A stretch of 64,000 bases of DNA from Allomuricauda sp. (GCA_030148335.1 JASBTQ010000032.1:1-64000); one strand, 5' to 3'; shown: positions 32,426 through 41,352, counted from the stretch's first letter. Numbers and translations: made by a program. Notes: generated from the letters alone by a model not told the origin.

Positions 32426-32878
32426 ATGAAAGCTTTTCAACATACACTACTGGTTGTTTTAGTCAGTGGGTTATTGGCCACCGCCCATGCCCAAGAAAAT
32501 ACCGAGGTCATTTTTCACAAATCCCACGAACCTAAAAAGCAGAACGCTCCCTTCAGTGATGTGGTACAGGCGGGAAACCTGTTCTTTTTGGCAGGGCAGA
32601 TCGGGATGGACCATACCACGCGCACAGTGGTCGAAGGTGGGATACAGGCCGAAACGGAACAGACCATCAAAAACATTGAGGCGGTATTGGCACAACATGG
32701 ATTGGGACTGAAAAATGTGGTGAAGTGTACCGTGATCTTGGCCAACATGGATGATTTTGCGGCTTTCAACGAAGTCTATGCCAAACATTTCACGAACAAA
32801 CCCGCCAGGACCACCTTTGCTGCAAGTGGTATTGCCGCCAATGGAAAAATTGAGATTGATGTTATTGCGGTAAAGTGA
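32426..32878 (+). CDS. RidA/YjgF-family protein with N-terminal signal peptide
   Basis: MKAFQHTLLVVLVSGLLATAHAQ then AQTEQTIKNIEAVL / VVKCTVILANMDDFAAFNEVYAKHF. Confidence 0.88.
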   Translation: MKAFQHTLLVVLVSGLLATAHAQENTEVIFHKSHEPKKQNAPFSDVVQAGNLFFLAGQIGMDHTTRTVVEGGIQAETEQTIKNIEAVLAQHGLGLKNVVKCTVILANMDDFAAFNEVYAKHFTNKPARTTFAASGIAANGKIEIDVIAVK

Positions 32879-33004
32879 TTCTTAGGGGCGCATGGTCGAA
32901 TATATGGAGCAATTGACTGGTAAAATTGGAACCTTTGTCTTACTTTGTCAATTTCATAGCAGAAGGTGAGGTCCATGCAAGGAATACCGTTTTTTAAGAT
33001 CAGT

Positions 33005-35509
33005 ATGCGAAAAGCAAGGTTGTTCGGCATCATTGCTTCCTTCTTCCCATTCCTCACTTTTGTCCAAGCACAGAACAATGTGGCTCCAGAAGTAACTGCG
33101 AGCGGTGATCAGGTCTATTGTCCAGAGACTTCTATTCCAATAGCCACTTCTTTCAATATTGTTGATCCGGACGACACTGAAATAGATGCATTCTACATTC
33201 AAATTTCCACGGGCTATGAGAGAGGGTATGATCAATTGCAGCTGACGAACAACCATCCGTTGGTGACTACGGCATGGGACGCCCAAGAAGGAAAACTTAC
33301 CGTAAGGGGACCCTCTGGAGGGGCAGTTTCCTATTCCGATTTGATAGCAGCTGTGCAAGACATCGTTTTTGTGAGCACTGCCGAAGCTCCTGTGGAAGAA
33401 AAATATTTTTCGCTCACTATTGGGAGTGCCAATTATTTGCCGGAAACGGACCATTACTATGAGTATGTGCCCGCATTGGGCATACGGTGGGACGATGCCA
33501 GGACTGCAGCTGGGAACAGGACTTTTTTTGGTTTACAAGGATATTTGGCCACCATAACCTCGGATGCAGAGGCCCAACTCGCGGGCGAACAAGCTGCGGG
33601 GACGGGATGGATAGGGGGTTCTGATGAGCAAATAGAAGGAGTCTGGAGGTGGATGACAGGTCCTGAGCAAGGGCAGATTTTCTGGAACGGGGACTATAGC
33701 GGGAGCAGTCCAAACTTTGCTTTTTGGAACACGATGGAGCCCAATAATTTGGGGGATGAGGATTATGCCCATATTACGGCTCCCGGGGTCGGCATAACAG
33801 GTTCTTGGAACGATTTGGCCATTGCGGGGGACACTATGGGGGATTATCAGCCCAAGGGCTATATTGTGGAATATGGGGGACTTCCGGGTGACCCAACCCT
33901 GACACTTTCGGCCAGTACCAAAATAAGCACGCCCAAAATACTGGAAGTTACATCAGACACTATTTGCGGACCGGGAGAAGTGATTTTGCAGGCCGAAGCG
34001 AGCATGGGTGATATTTTGTGGTTCGATGTGGAAAATGGAGGGGTTCCCTTGGCAACTGGCACTACATTCCAGACCCCGTGGTTGACCCAAAACACCACTT
34101 TTTATGCCTTGGCTTCCTACAATGGATGCCTGACAGGGGAACGGGTGGCCGTTGAGGCGATTGTGAAACAAAGACCGTTCATCAATGATGGCTTTACCAT
34201 CACCAATTGTGATTCTGATGGAGTGCTCGATGGTTTTATGGATTTTGATCTTACCCAATATATGTATCTCATCGGGCCGGACCACGTCAATTTGGACATC
34301 ACATTCCATTTGTCCGAAAGTGATGCCGAAAACAATGTGAACGCACAGACCGCTACGCTTTTCAACAATAGCACGGCCAATGAACTTTATTTTAGGGCCG
34401 AAGGTTCCGGGGAGTATTGCCATTCGGTGGGCAGGTTGTTTTTGGATGTGACAACGACCTCACTGCCCCAGGACTATCAGTTTGAACTGGAATCCTGTGA
34501 TGAAAGGGTCGCGGATGGCATAACTTCATTTGATTTGGAGGAAGCGGCCGGGGCCATTCTTTCGCAGTTTCCCAATGGTCAGGATCTATCCATTTCCTTT
34601 TATCAAAATGAGGACGATGCCTATTTGAATCGAAACAAAATTGTCGCAACCAATACCCATTCCAATACAACACCTTATTCCGAACTTGTCTATGTCCGTG
34701 TCGAGGATGAACAGTCGGGAACTTGCTATGGGGTAGGGCATCATTTGTTGTTGACAGTCCATCCAATCCCGTCCTTTCAGGTGGAAGAAAACCACATTTT
34801 CTGTACGGGAGGTAGTGTAACGGTGCAACCCTTCGGCGCGGATGGGGAGTATCAATACGAATGGTATGATGCCAATGGTCAACCCATAGGAAATGCCGAT
34901 TTCAATACCATTTCGCAACAAGGTTCCTATAGTATAGTGGCCACTTCGGAGCATGGATGTGCATCGGAACCTATGTCATTTCAAGTCCATGAATCGGGAC
35001 CTCCCAACTTGTTGCCGCAATATGTGCGCGTCGAGGATGATGGGGAAACGGGAACCATAACCGTTTTGCACCAAGATGGGCAATTGGGTCTGGGAACCTA
35101 TGTGTTTTCATTGGGTGGTCCGTTTGGTGACATGCAGCAGGAAGGTGTTTTTACCGATTTGGAACCCGGACTTTATACCCTCTATGCCATGGATGTGAAT
35201 GGTTGTGGTTCGGATATGATCCGGGTTGGGGTCACGGGCGTGCCAAAATTCTTTACCCCAAACAATGACAATGTCAATGATAGGTTGAACGTTTTGGGGG
35301 TCACGGAGGAATTTTATCAGAGTGGGGCATTTTACATTTATGACCGTTATGGAAAGTTGCTTGCCCAAAGAGACCTGATGGTCGAAGGTTGGAATGGGTT
35401 ATATGATGGAAAACCTTTACCACCTTCCGATTATTGGTACGTCATGGAACTGTTGGATGTTCATGGCACGGTACATCATAAGCAAGGACATTTCACCTTA
35501 AAGCAATAA
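33005..35509 (+). CDS. T9SS type B sorting-domain protein with C-type lectin-like domain
   Basis: C-terminal FFTPNNDNVNDRLNVLG...IYDRYGKLL...WNGLYDGKPLPPSDYWYVMEL; lectin-like region YLATITSDAEAQLA...WIGGSDEQIEGVWRWMTG...FAFWNTMEPNNLGDEDYAHI; start set at MRKARLFG. Confidence 0.88.
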   Translation: MRKARLFGIIASFFPFLTFVQAQNNVAPEVTASGDQVYCPETSIPIATSFNIVDPDDTEIDAFYIQISTGYERGYDQLQLTNNHPLVTTAWDAQEGKLTVRGPSGGAVSYSDLIAAVQDIVFVSTAEAPVEEKYFSLTIGSANYLPETDHYYEYVPALGIRWDDARTAAGNRTFFGLQGYLATITSDAEAQLAGEQAAGTGWIGGSDEQIEGVWRWMTGPEQGQIFWNGDYSGSSPNFAFWNTMEPNNLGDEDYAHITAPGVGITGSWNDLAIAGDTMGDYQPKGYIVEYGGLPGDPTLTLSASTKISTPKILEVTSDTICGPGEVILQAEASMGDILWFDVENGGVPLATGTTFQTPWLTQNTTFYALASYNGCLTGERVAVEAIVKQRPFINDGFTITNCDSDGVLDGFMDFDLTQYMYLIGPDHVNLDITFHLSESDAENNVNAQTATLFNNSTANELYFRAEGSGEYCHSVGRLFLDVTTTSLPQDYQFELESCDERVADGITSFDLEEAAGAILSQFPNGQDLSISFYQNEDDAYLNRNKIVATNTHSNTTPYSELVYVRVEDEQSGTCYGVGHHLLLTVHPIPSFQVEENHIFCTGGSVTVQPFGADGEYQYEWYDANGQPIGNADFNTISQQGSYSIVATSEHGCASEPMSFQVHESGPPNLLPQYVRVEDDGETGTITVLHQDGQLGLGTYVFSLGGPFGDMQQEGVFTDLEPGLYTLYAMDVNGCGSDMIRVGVTGVPKFFTPNNDNVNDRLNVLGVTEEFYQSGAFYIYDRYGKLLAQRDLMVEGWNGLYDGKPLPPSDYWYVMELLDVHGTVHHKQGHFTLKQ

Positions 35510-35556
35510 TGGACAAGTTGCATCATATTGCAATTTCTTAGCATTATCTTTGCACC

Positions 35557-36189
35557 ATGATGGAAGAAAACGTGATGGAATTGGTGGACAAGGGGCTGAT
35601 GCTTCCCTTGATGGAAGAATTTTATACCATCCAAGGAGAAGGGTTCCACAAGGGAACGGCCGCCTATTTTATTCGGGTTGGTGGTTGTGATGTGGGCTGT
35701 CATTGGTGCGATGTGAAGGAAAGCTGGAATGCGGAGACCCATCCACCGACGGCTATTGACAGCATTATTGCCCATGCAAAAAAATATTCGGATACCATTG
35801 TCATAACAGGTGGGGAACCCTTGACCTGGGATATGGGACCTCTGACCCACGGCCTCAAGAAAGAAGGGATGAAAACCCATATCGAGACTTCCGGTGCCTA
35901 CCCGCTGACGGGAGTTTGGGATTGGATCTGTCTTTCCCCCAAAAAGAACAAATTGCCAGTTGGCGATATCGCCAAAAAAGCGGATGAACTCAAAGTGATC
36001 GTGTACAACAAGCACGATTTCATATTTGCCGAGGAACAGGCGGCCCAAGTGGGCGAAAACTGCATTCTCTATCTGCAACCCGAATGGAGCGTTCGGGACA
36101 AAATGGTTCCCTTGATCGTGGACTACGTCATGAAAAATCCCAAGTGGAAGGTTTCATTGCAGACCCATAAGTATTTGAACATTCCTTAG
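35557..36189 (+). CDS. queE: 7-carboxy-7-deazaguanine synthase
   Basis: MEEFYTIQGEGFHKGTAAYFIRVGGCDVGCHWCDVKESWN radical SAM cluster. Confidence 0.94.
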   Translation: MMEENVMELVDKGLMLPLMEEFYTIQGEGFHKGTAAYFIRVGGCDVGCHWCDVKESWNAETHPPTAIDSIIAHAKKYSDTIVITGGEPLTWDMGPLTHGLKKEGMKTHIETSGAYPLTGVWDWICLSPKKNKLPVGDIAKKADELKVIVYNKHDFIFAEEQAAQVGENCILYLQPEWSVRDKMVPLIVDYVMKNPKWKVSLQTHKYLNIP

Positions 36190-36228
36190 TGCGGTTTTTG
36201 AGAGTATCTTTGGTTAAAGCTCCACTAC

Positions 36229-36738
36229 TCAGTACATTTCTAAGATTTCGGTTGATTTAATATGCCACTGATCGTCTTCTTTGCAAAAAAATTGGAGAAT
36301 TGAACCTCCCCCTGTAACCCCTCTTCTTTTAGTTATATTTAGATGCTCAAAAAATAAATAGGCTTCAGAGTCATTGATGAAAATTGGTTCAGCCATATTT
36401 ATTTGTATGTATTTATTTAGAATGTTTGTGTTACTATAAACTTTCCAATCAATTAACTTAGAACGCAACTTATCACATATTTGTCGACTGGTAAATCCAG
36501 GATTTTGCCCACGTTTAAGTTGATTCAATATTTTGGAATTGATTAGGCTTGAGCTTTCCAAGCCCGAAAGCAAAGACTCTGACATATAATATTCAAATTT
36601 TACAACAACGGGGGCATTTTTTTTCTCAATCTGACGGGATAAGGAAATTATATAAATCTCACAGGAATCAATGTTTGTATCTTGATCAAATGGGACCAGT
36701 TGAAATAAAAATACACAGATAAAAACCATTAATCTCAT
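36229..36738 (-). CDS. Hypothetical secreted protein at end of cassette array (candidate immunity-position gene)
   Basis: Complete ORF with signal-like N-terminus, immediately downstream of fragment 36754..37059. Confidence 0.6.
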   Translation of the reverse strand: MRLMVFICVFLFQLVPFDQDTNIDSCEIYIISLSRQIEKKNAPVVVKFEYYMSESLLSGLESSSLINSKILNQLKRGQNPGFTSRQICDKLRSKLIDWKVYSNTNILNKYIQINMAEPIFINDSEAYLFFEHLNITKRRGVTGGGSILQFFCKEDDQWHIKSTEILEMY

Positions 36739-36753
36739 AAGATTAAAAATTAA

Positions 36754-37059
36754 TTACAAACCTCCTGTTTGTTTGAAAATAATCTCATAATTGTCCCAGC
36801 AAACTTCTTCGCCAAATACTTCTTTCTCAAATAATTTGCCCGCTTCACTTTCATCACAGAAGTCACATTCAAGCCAAAAATCGCCCCAAAATGAACCGCT
36901 GTAATTGCACATTTCCGTGGTGTAGGTAATGCAGCCCCCAGCAAAGGACATCAATCTTTCAAAATTCAAAGGCCCTAGCCTCGGAGTCAACCCCAACGCG
37001 CCAATAGATTTACACAGAAAGGGAGTGAATGCCATGTCATCTTTCCTATGTTTGATCAA
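36754..37059 (-). pseudogene. Displaced fragment homologous to internal junction region of 38839..40275
   Basis: FERLMSFAGGCITYTTEMCNYSG vs YERLMSSAGGCITYTTEMCNYGG; nucleotide similarity continues upstream out of frame, implying a frameshifted remnant. Confidence 0.6.
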
Positions 37060-37082
37060 CTTTTCTTTTTTGAAAACTTAAA

Positions 37083-37440
37083 TCAATCAATACCCTCCTT
37101 AATATATATACTATCCTTTTTTATAATTATATGATACGAATCAACCAACGGAAGACCATTGGAGTAGTAACCAAAATGTTTTTTGATACTAGAATCCTTT
37201 GTGAACAATTGAATAGTATATGATCCATCTTGTTTGGGAGTATTATTATTAAAATTAAGGAACCCTCGTTTTTTTTTCCTTAGAATCAAAGCCATAGAGT
37301 TTCAATGAATCAAAGCCGTTGGTGATAATTAAAGAATCTATATTTTTTTCGGTATCATTCTGTACTTCGAAATCAACCCCGTATTCACAGGAGGTCCATA
37401 AAAAAGATAAACTGCAAAGTAAAGATGCTCTTAATTTCAT
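37083..37440 (-). pseudogene. Small lipoprotein gene split by frameshift at an A9 tract
   Basis: MKLRASLLCSLSFLWTSCEYG... in one frame, ...RGFLNFNNNTPKQDGSYTIQLF... in another; switch at T9 (plus strand 37269-37277). Confidence 0.65.
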
Positions 37441-37532
37441 TGGTTTGTTGGGATTACTTGTGAATTGTTGGCTGCCTTCCAAAAGATGCCATCATATTCT
37501 ACATGGTTCAGATAGGCTGATTGTTGTGAAGT
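37437..37532 (-). pseudogene. Residual C-terminal tip (about 30 codons) of the GDAFRHAYWN-domain protein
   Basis: YLNHVEYDGIFWKAANNSQVIPTNQ* vs YLNNLSYQDGFWKATKSSQLTPTNQ* of 37892..38491. Confidence 0.7.
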
Positions 37533-37535
37533 GTA

Positions 37536-37889
37536 TTACAAACTTGCTTTAATCTCCAAGTACCCCTGTGTGGCTTTGTGTGGGTCAAAAATTATGATTT
37601 TTGGACCTTCACCGTAATAATCCGTGTACCATCGTTCATCAAATTTACCGGAAAGCTTTAAAATGGGCTTGCTATCCAATGAATTGAGTCTTATTAATAT
37701 AGTATCGTTCACTTGACCTTTGACCCAAATGTTCATCATAGAGTATGGATAGTTCTTGTAGGGTTCCAATATGATTGTCTTGGTTTCGGTAAAATCATTT
37801 ATTTTCAATGTTTCGTTATCCTTGCCACAAGAAACCAAAAGTAAAAACAAAAGGGAAATCGGATAACTAAATAAAATTCGTGAATTCAT
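37536..37889 (-). CDS. Small lipoprotein, paralog of 38492..38833 (candidate immunity-type)
   Basis: MNSRILFSYPISLLFLLLVSCGKDN; shares VKGQVNDTI...DYYG...FDPHKATQGYLEI with paralog. Confidence 0.75.
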   Translation of the reverse strand: MNSRILFSYPISLLFLLLVSCGKDNETLKINDFTETKTIILEPYKNYPYSMMNIWVKGQVNDTILIRLNSLDSKPILKLSGKFDERWYTDYYGEGPKIIIFDPHKATQGYLEIKASL

Positions 37890-37891
37890 GA

Positions 37892-38491
37892 TTATTGATT
37901 TGTAGGGGTTAATTGGGAACTTTTTGTTGCCTTCCAAAAACCATCTTGATAAGATAGATTGTTCAGATACCTCAAATCACCATCATCCATGCTTTCATGG
38001 ACCAATTGATATAACCTGCCGGCACCGTATGCAATCTGTCTTCCCTTTGCATTGTTGTGCAAGTCCATTTGGGTCTCCTTGTTATGGCTGGGATAGTCTG
38101 GGTCGTATTCGATGTCTTCATGGGCAGTTGTGAGTTGCTCGGTCAGGGCCTCCCCGATATAGACCGTACTCAAAGCGTTCCAAAATGTATGTTTGAACGC
38201 ATCCCCTTTTCTGTTTCTTACAGGCCTGGGAAAGTGAGTCTCTGCATAAATATAGCATTGTACGGCTGCCATGAGGTATGCCTTTTTTTGTAATTGAGAT
38301 AGATTGTTGAACAAGGCTACTTCCGCAGGGGACATTCTACTTTTGATCATTTCATCCAATGAAGGGTCATATATTAGCATATCATTAAAATCCACCTCTC
38401 CACCAGCCATCCAGGCATGCACGGCCTGCGTGCCAAAGGCCTCGGCCTCGGGGATACGAGCAAACCATTGTCGTCTTTTTGAATCTTTTAT
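37892..38491 (-). pseudogene. Truncated (orphan) C-terminal copy of the GDAFRHAYWN-domain protein
   Basis: KGDAFKHTFWNALSTVYIGEALTEQLTTAHED...LHNNAKGRQIAYG...LRYLNNLS; no ATG upstream, open in frame back to the TAG of 38492..38833; only GTG at 38422 as possible start. Confidence 0.7.
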
Positions 38492-38833
38492 CTAAAGACC
38501 ATATTCAATTTCCAGTTTTCCCCTGTTTGCCCGGTAGGGGTCGAAAGTCCAAATGATGGTGTCCGTCCCATAATAATCTCCATTTAAAAGAGTATCTACG
38601 TTACCAGATAGAATCACATCAAAATGTCCTTTTCTTTGAATTTTGATGCTGTCATTTATTTGGCCTCTAACCTTAATATAGTAGGCATAGTAACTTTTGT
38701 TTTCATAAGGGATCAGTGTATCCACCCTTTTTTTTGAAAAATCCGTGACCGTAAATTTTTTATGGTCTTTGCTTGTATATATTTCACAAGAAAATATCAA
38801 CAAGATTGCCAATAGGGAAATAATTTTTTTCAT
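38492..38833 (-). CDS. Small lipoprotein (candidate immunity-type)
   Basis: MKKIISLLAILLIFSCEIYTSKD lipobox; paralog of 37536..37889; 6 bp after stop of 38839..40275. Confidence 0.75.
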   Translation of the reverse strand: MKKIISLLAILLIFSCEIYTSKDHKKFTVTDFSKKRVDTLIPYENKSYYAYYIKVRGQINDSIKIQRKGHFDVILSGNVDTLLNGDYYGTDTIIWTFDPYRANRGKLEIEYGL

Positions 38834-38838
38834 TTCTT

Positions 38839-40275
38839 TTAATTTGTTGGGGTTAATTGTGATCGGTTTGTTGCTGGACCACTAGCTCCTCCACCTTGAA
38901 GATGGGATAGATATCGTAATTCTCCATTTGCCATGGCGTTCTGTATACTTTCCGTTAAAGAACCAAAACCATCAGATAGCCAATTTCTTTTAGTTCTGCC
39001 TACTGCATTGTTGAATAAGTCCATTTGTTTTTCTTTATAACTATATGCATACATAGCAGGTTTATCTTCATGTGCTGTAGTCAAATTAGTGGCTAGGGTA
39101 TTTCCTAAAAGAATAACATTCAAGCCATTCCAATAGGCGTGTCTGAAAGCGTCTCCTTTTCCATTATATAAAGAATTTGGATAAAGTTCTTCGGCTTTCC
39201 ATGTTGCTTTTTGTGCATTAAGTAAATAACCTAATTGCTTAAATCTTGACATTGAATCAAATATTGCTCTTTCAGAAGTGGACATTCTTCCTTTATAGTC
39301 TTGTTCAAAGCCAACTACCTCACCATCAATAAAAGCCATAACAATACTGCCGCCAATGGATTTCACCTCAGTTGGGATTTGCCCGTTTACCTTATTTGCT
39401 TCCAAAAAGTTGATCAGTTGGCTTGCCACAGCTTTGTTTGCGGGGTCCCTGACCCAATACGCTTGCGGAGAGGCATACGTAAACCCCAAATCGCTATTGA
39501 GTTGGTGTAGTTGTTCGTGGGTCACCAAAACCTTGGTGATCACATCGGAGTCGGCCAAAGGCAGGTCGGAATCGTTGGACGAACCTCCACCTCCACCACC
39601 GTTTCCTGAGCCACCACTGCCCCCGCCGCCGCCATCAAAAGGGTTGGGGGCTATGAAACAAACGGTATTGCTCACTATATAGGTGTCCTGGCAACCTGGG
39701 CCCGCCACCCCTTCACCCAAACCATTGTTTGTATGTCCTCCATAATTGCACATTTCCGTGGTATAGGTAATACAACCTCCAGCAGAGGACATCAACCTTT
39801 CATAATCCAAGGGCTCGGCCTCTATGGTGCCGGAAAACGATGCCTGTGGGTCCTCTTGGAACCTTTCCATGTAGCTGTCATCGGGACTGTACCTAAAGAG
39901 GTAGGCCTCTGGTCCCTGCCCTTCCTTGTTGGCAATGACGAGGTTTTCAAAATAGGGCCAGAAATCGTTTTCCCCAATCAGGCCAAAGGTATAGTAATCA
40001 TCATTTTCAAAAGATTTTTTGACGACATTGGTGGAGTCTATTTGAAAATCGTAGGAATTTTTTTGGCCCACTGTCGATAACCGGGTCTGTTCAGTGACCG
40101 TTTTTCTGTAGAGTTCCCCCAGTTCGGGGAATTCATCAAATTGTGCCTTTACGGTGGTTATTCCATGGGATTGTGATTCTTCCAACACAATTTGTTCTTC
40201 AAATGTTTCATTACAGCCATAGATAGTCAGCAGCAAAAGGAAGGATGCGGTAAGAGATCTAAAGTTTGTTTTCAT
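38839..40275 (-). CDS. Putative secreted/lipoprotein with C-terminal GDAFRHAYWN...TTAHE domain (probably the family labelled DUF6973), candidate toxin-like effector
   Basis: MKTNFRSLTASFLLLLTIYGCNET lipobox; Gly-rich linker; NGKGDAFRHAYWNGLNVILLGNTLATNLTTAHED. Confidence 0.75.
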   Translation of the reverse strand: MKTNFRSLTASFLLLLTIYGCNETFEEQIVLEESQSHGITTVKAQFDEFPELGELYRKTVTEQTRLSTVGQKNSYDFQIDSTNVVKKSFENDDYYTFGLIGENDFWPYFENLVIANKEGQGPEAYLFRYSPDDSYMERFQEDPQASFSGTIEAEPLDYERLMSSAGGCITYTTEMCNYGGHTNNGLGEGVAGPGCQDTYIVSNTVCFIAPNPFDGGGGGSGGSGNGGGGGGSSNDSDLPLADSDVITKVLVTHEQLHQLNSDLGFTYASPQAYWVRDPANKAVASQLINFLEANKVNGQIPTEVKSIGGSIVMAFIDGEVVGFEQDYKGRMSTSERAIFDSMSRFKQLGYLLNAQKATWKAEELYPNSLYNGKGDAFRHAYWNGLNVILLGNTLATNLTTAHEDKPAMYAYSYKEKQMDLFNNAVGRTKRNWLSDGFGSLTESIQNAMANGELRYLSHLQGGGASGPATNRSQLTPTN

Positions 40276-40483
40276 CTAGGTCAAGTTTTAAATTTCATAA
40301 AAGTTCCTTTCCCCATTGTTCATAGGGAAAAAAATTAATCCAAGAGTGAAAAAAAGTAGGGGGTCTTTGCTGCGATATGCAGGGTCAATATAGAACTTTA
40401 TGTTTAAAAATCCTACATTGAATAGAAAAAAGGGATTTTAACCCTGATCAGTATATATAAAAAAGAAAGATTTAGGATTATAC

Positions 40484-41320
40484 TCAACGCCCTCCATTGT
40501 TCTGAAGGTCCAAAAGACATTCGGCATCCAATTGGGGCACGGTGGTCAATCCTTTGGAAACATTGCTTTGCATGGCTTTCATCATGGGACCTCCAAACTG
40601 GAGTTCGGCACGCATCAAGCAGCCGTCCACGTTGCAGTGGTTGTTGCCTGTTTCCACATCATTTTCATCAATTTCCGTGTCCTCGTGTTCAGGGTGGACA
40701 GGGTCAGTGCCCAAATTCACGAGGCCTAATAGATGTCCAAATTCATGGTTGAGCGTGGCCGCTTCCAAATCGGCAACGGAAATGGACACACTTCTGCTGG
40801 CCAAGTCCCGCACAGTGGACTCGTAGATGATCATGGACGTATTGCGATAAACCGCACCCAAAGTGACCAAATCTTCACTTTCATCATCACTATCGGCGGG
40901 GGCATCGGCAAAATAAATGTAAATGGCCAAGGTGCTACCATCATTATAAGCTGTCCTGTTGTCCCTTTCCAATTCGGCCACCTCATTCAGGGTAAGGGTT
41001 TCCTCGTTGGGAGAAGAAAGCGGGGTGTATTTGAATTCCACTTCTTCCTTAAAGGTCCTTGCCTTAATAAATTCCTCCAAGGTGTCAATGCCATCTACAG
41101 TGGGCTGAAAACCAGTTACATAAGCAATTTCAATGAGCAGCTTGTCAAAGGTGTTGTTCGATAAAATATCATTGGCAGATGCCCCCGTAGTCAACAAATT
41201 GGCCGATTTATCGACACTCGTCGACGAACCGGAGGGATTTTCTGCATCCTTGGAACAGCCCATAAACACGAGAAGGGCAAGGAAAGGGTAAAGGATAATT
41301 TTCTTTTTCATCATCTTCAA
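40484..41320 (-). CDS. Putative lipoprotein zinc metalloprotease (metzincin-like)
   Basis: ALLVFMGCSKDAE lipobox; LNHEFGHLLGLVNLGTDPVHPEHED zinc motif; HCNVDGCLM Met-turn-like. Confidence 0.75.
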   Translation of the reverse strand: MKMMKKKIILYPFLALLVFMGCSKDAENPSGSSTSVDKSANLLTTGASANDILSNNTFDKLLIEIAYVTGFQPTVDGIDTLEEFIKARTFKEEVEFKYTPLSSPNEETLTLNEVAELERDNRTAYNDGSTLAIYIYFADAPADSDDESEDLVTLGAVYRNTSMIIYESTVRDLASRSVSISVADLEAATLNHEFGHLLGLVNLGTDPVHPEHEDTEIDENDVETGNNHCNVDGCLMRAELQFGGPMMKAMQSNVSKGLTTVPQLDAECLLDLQNNGGR

Positions 41321-41352
41321 TATGAAATAAAAACGTTGCGCAATGGAATCTA

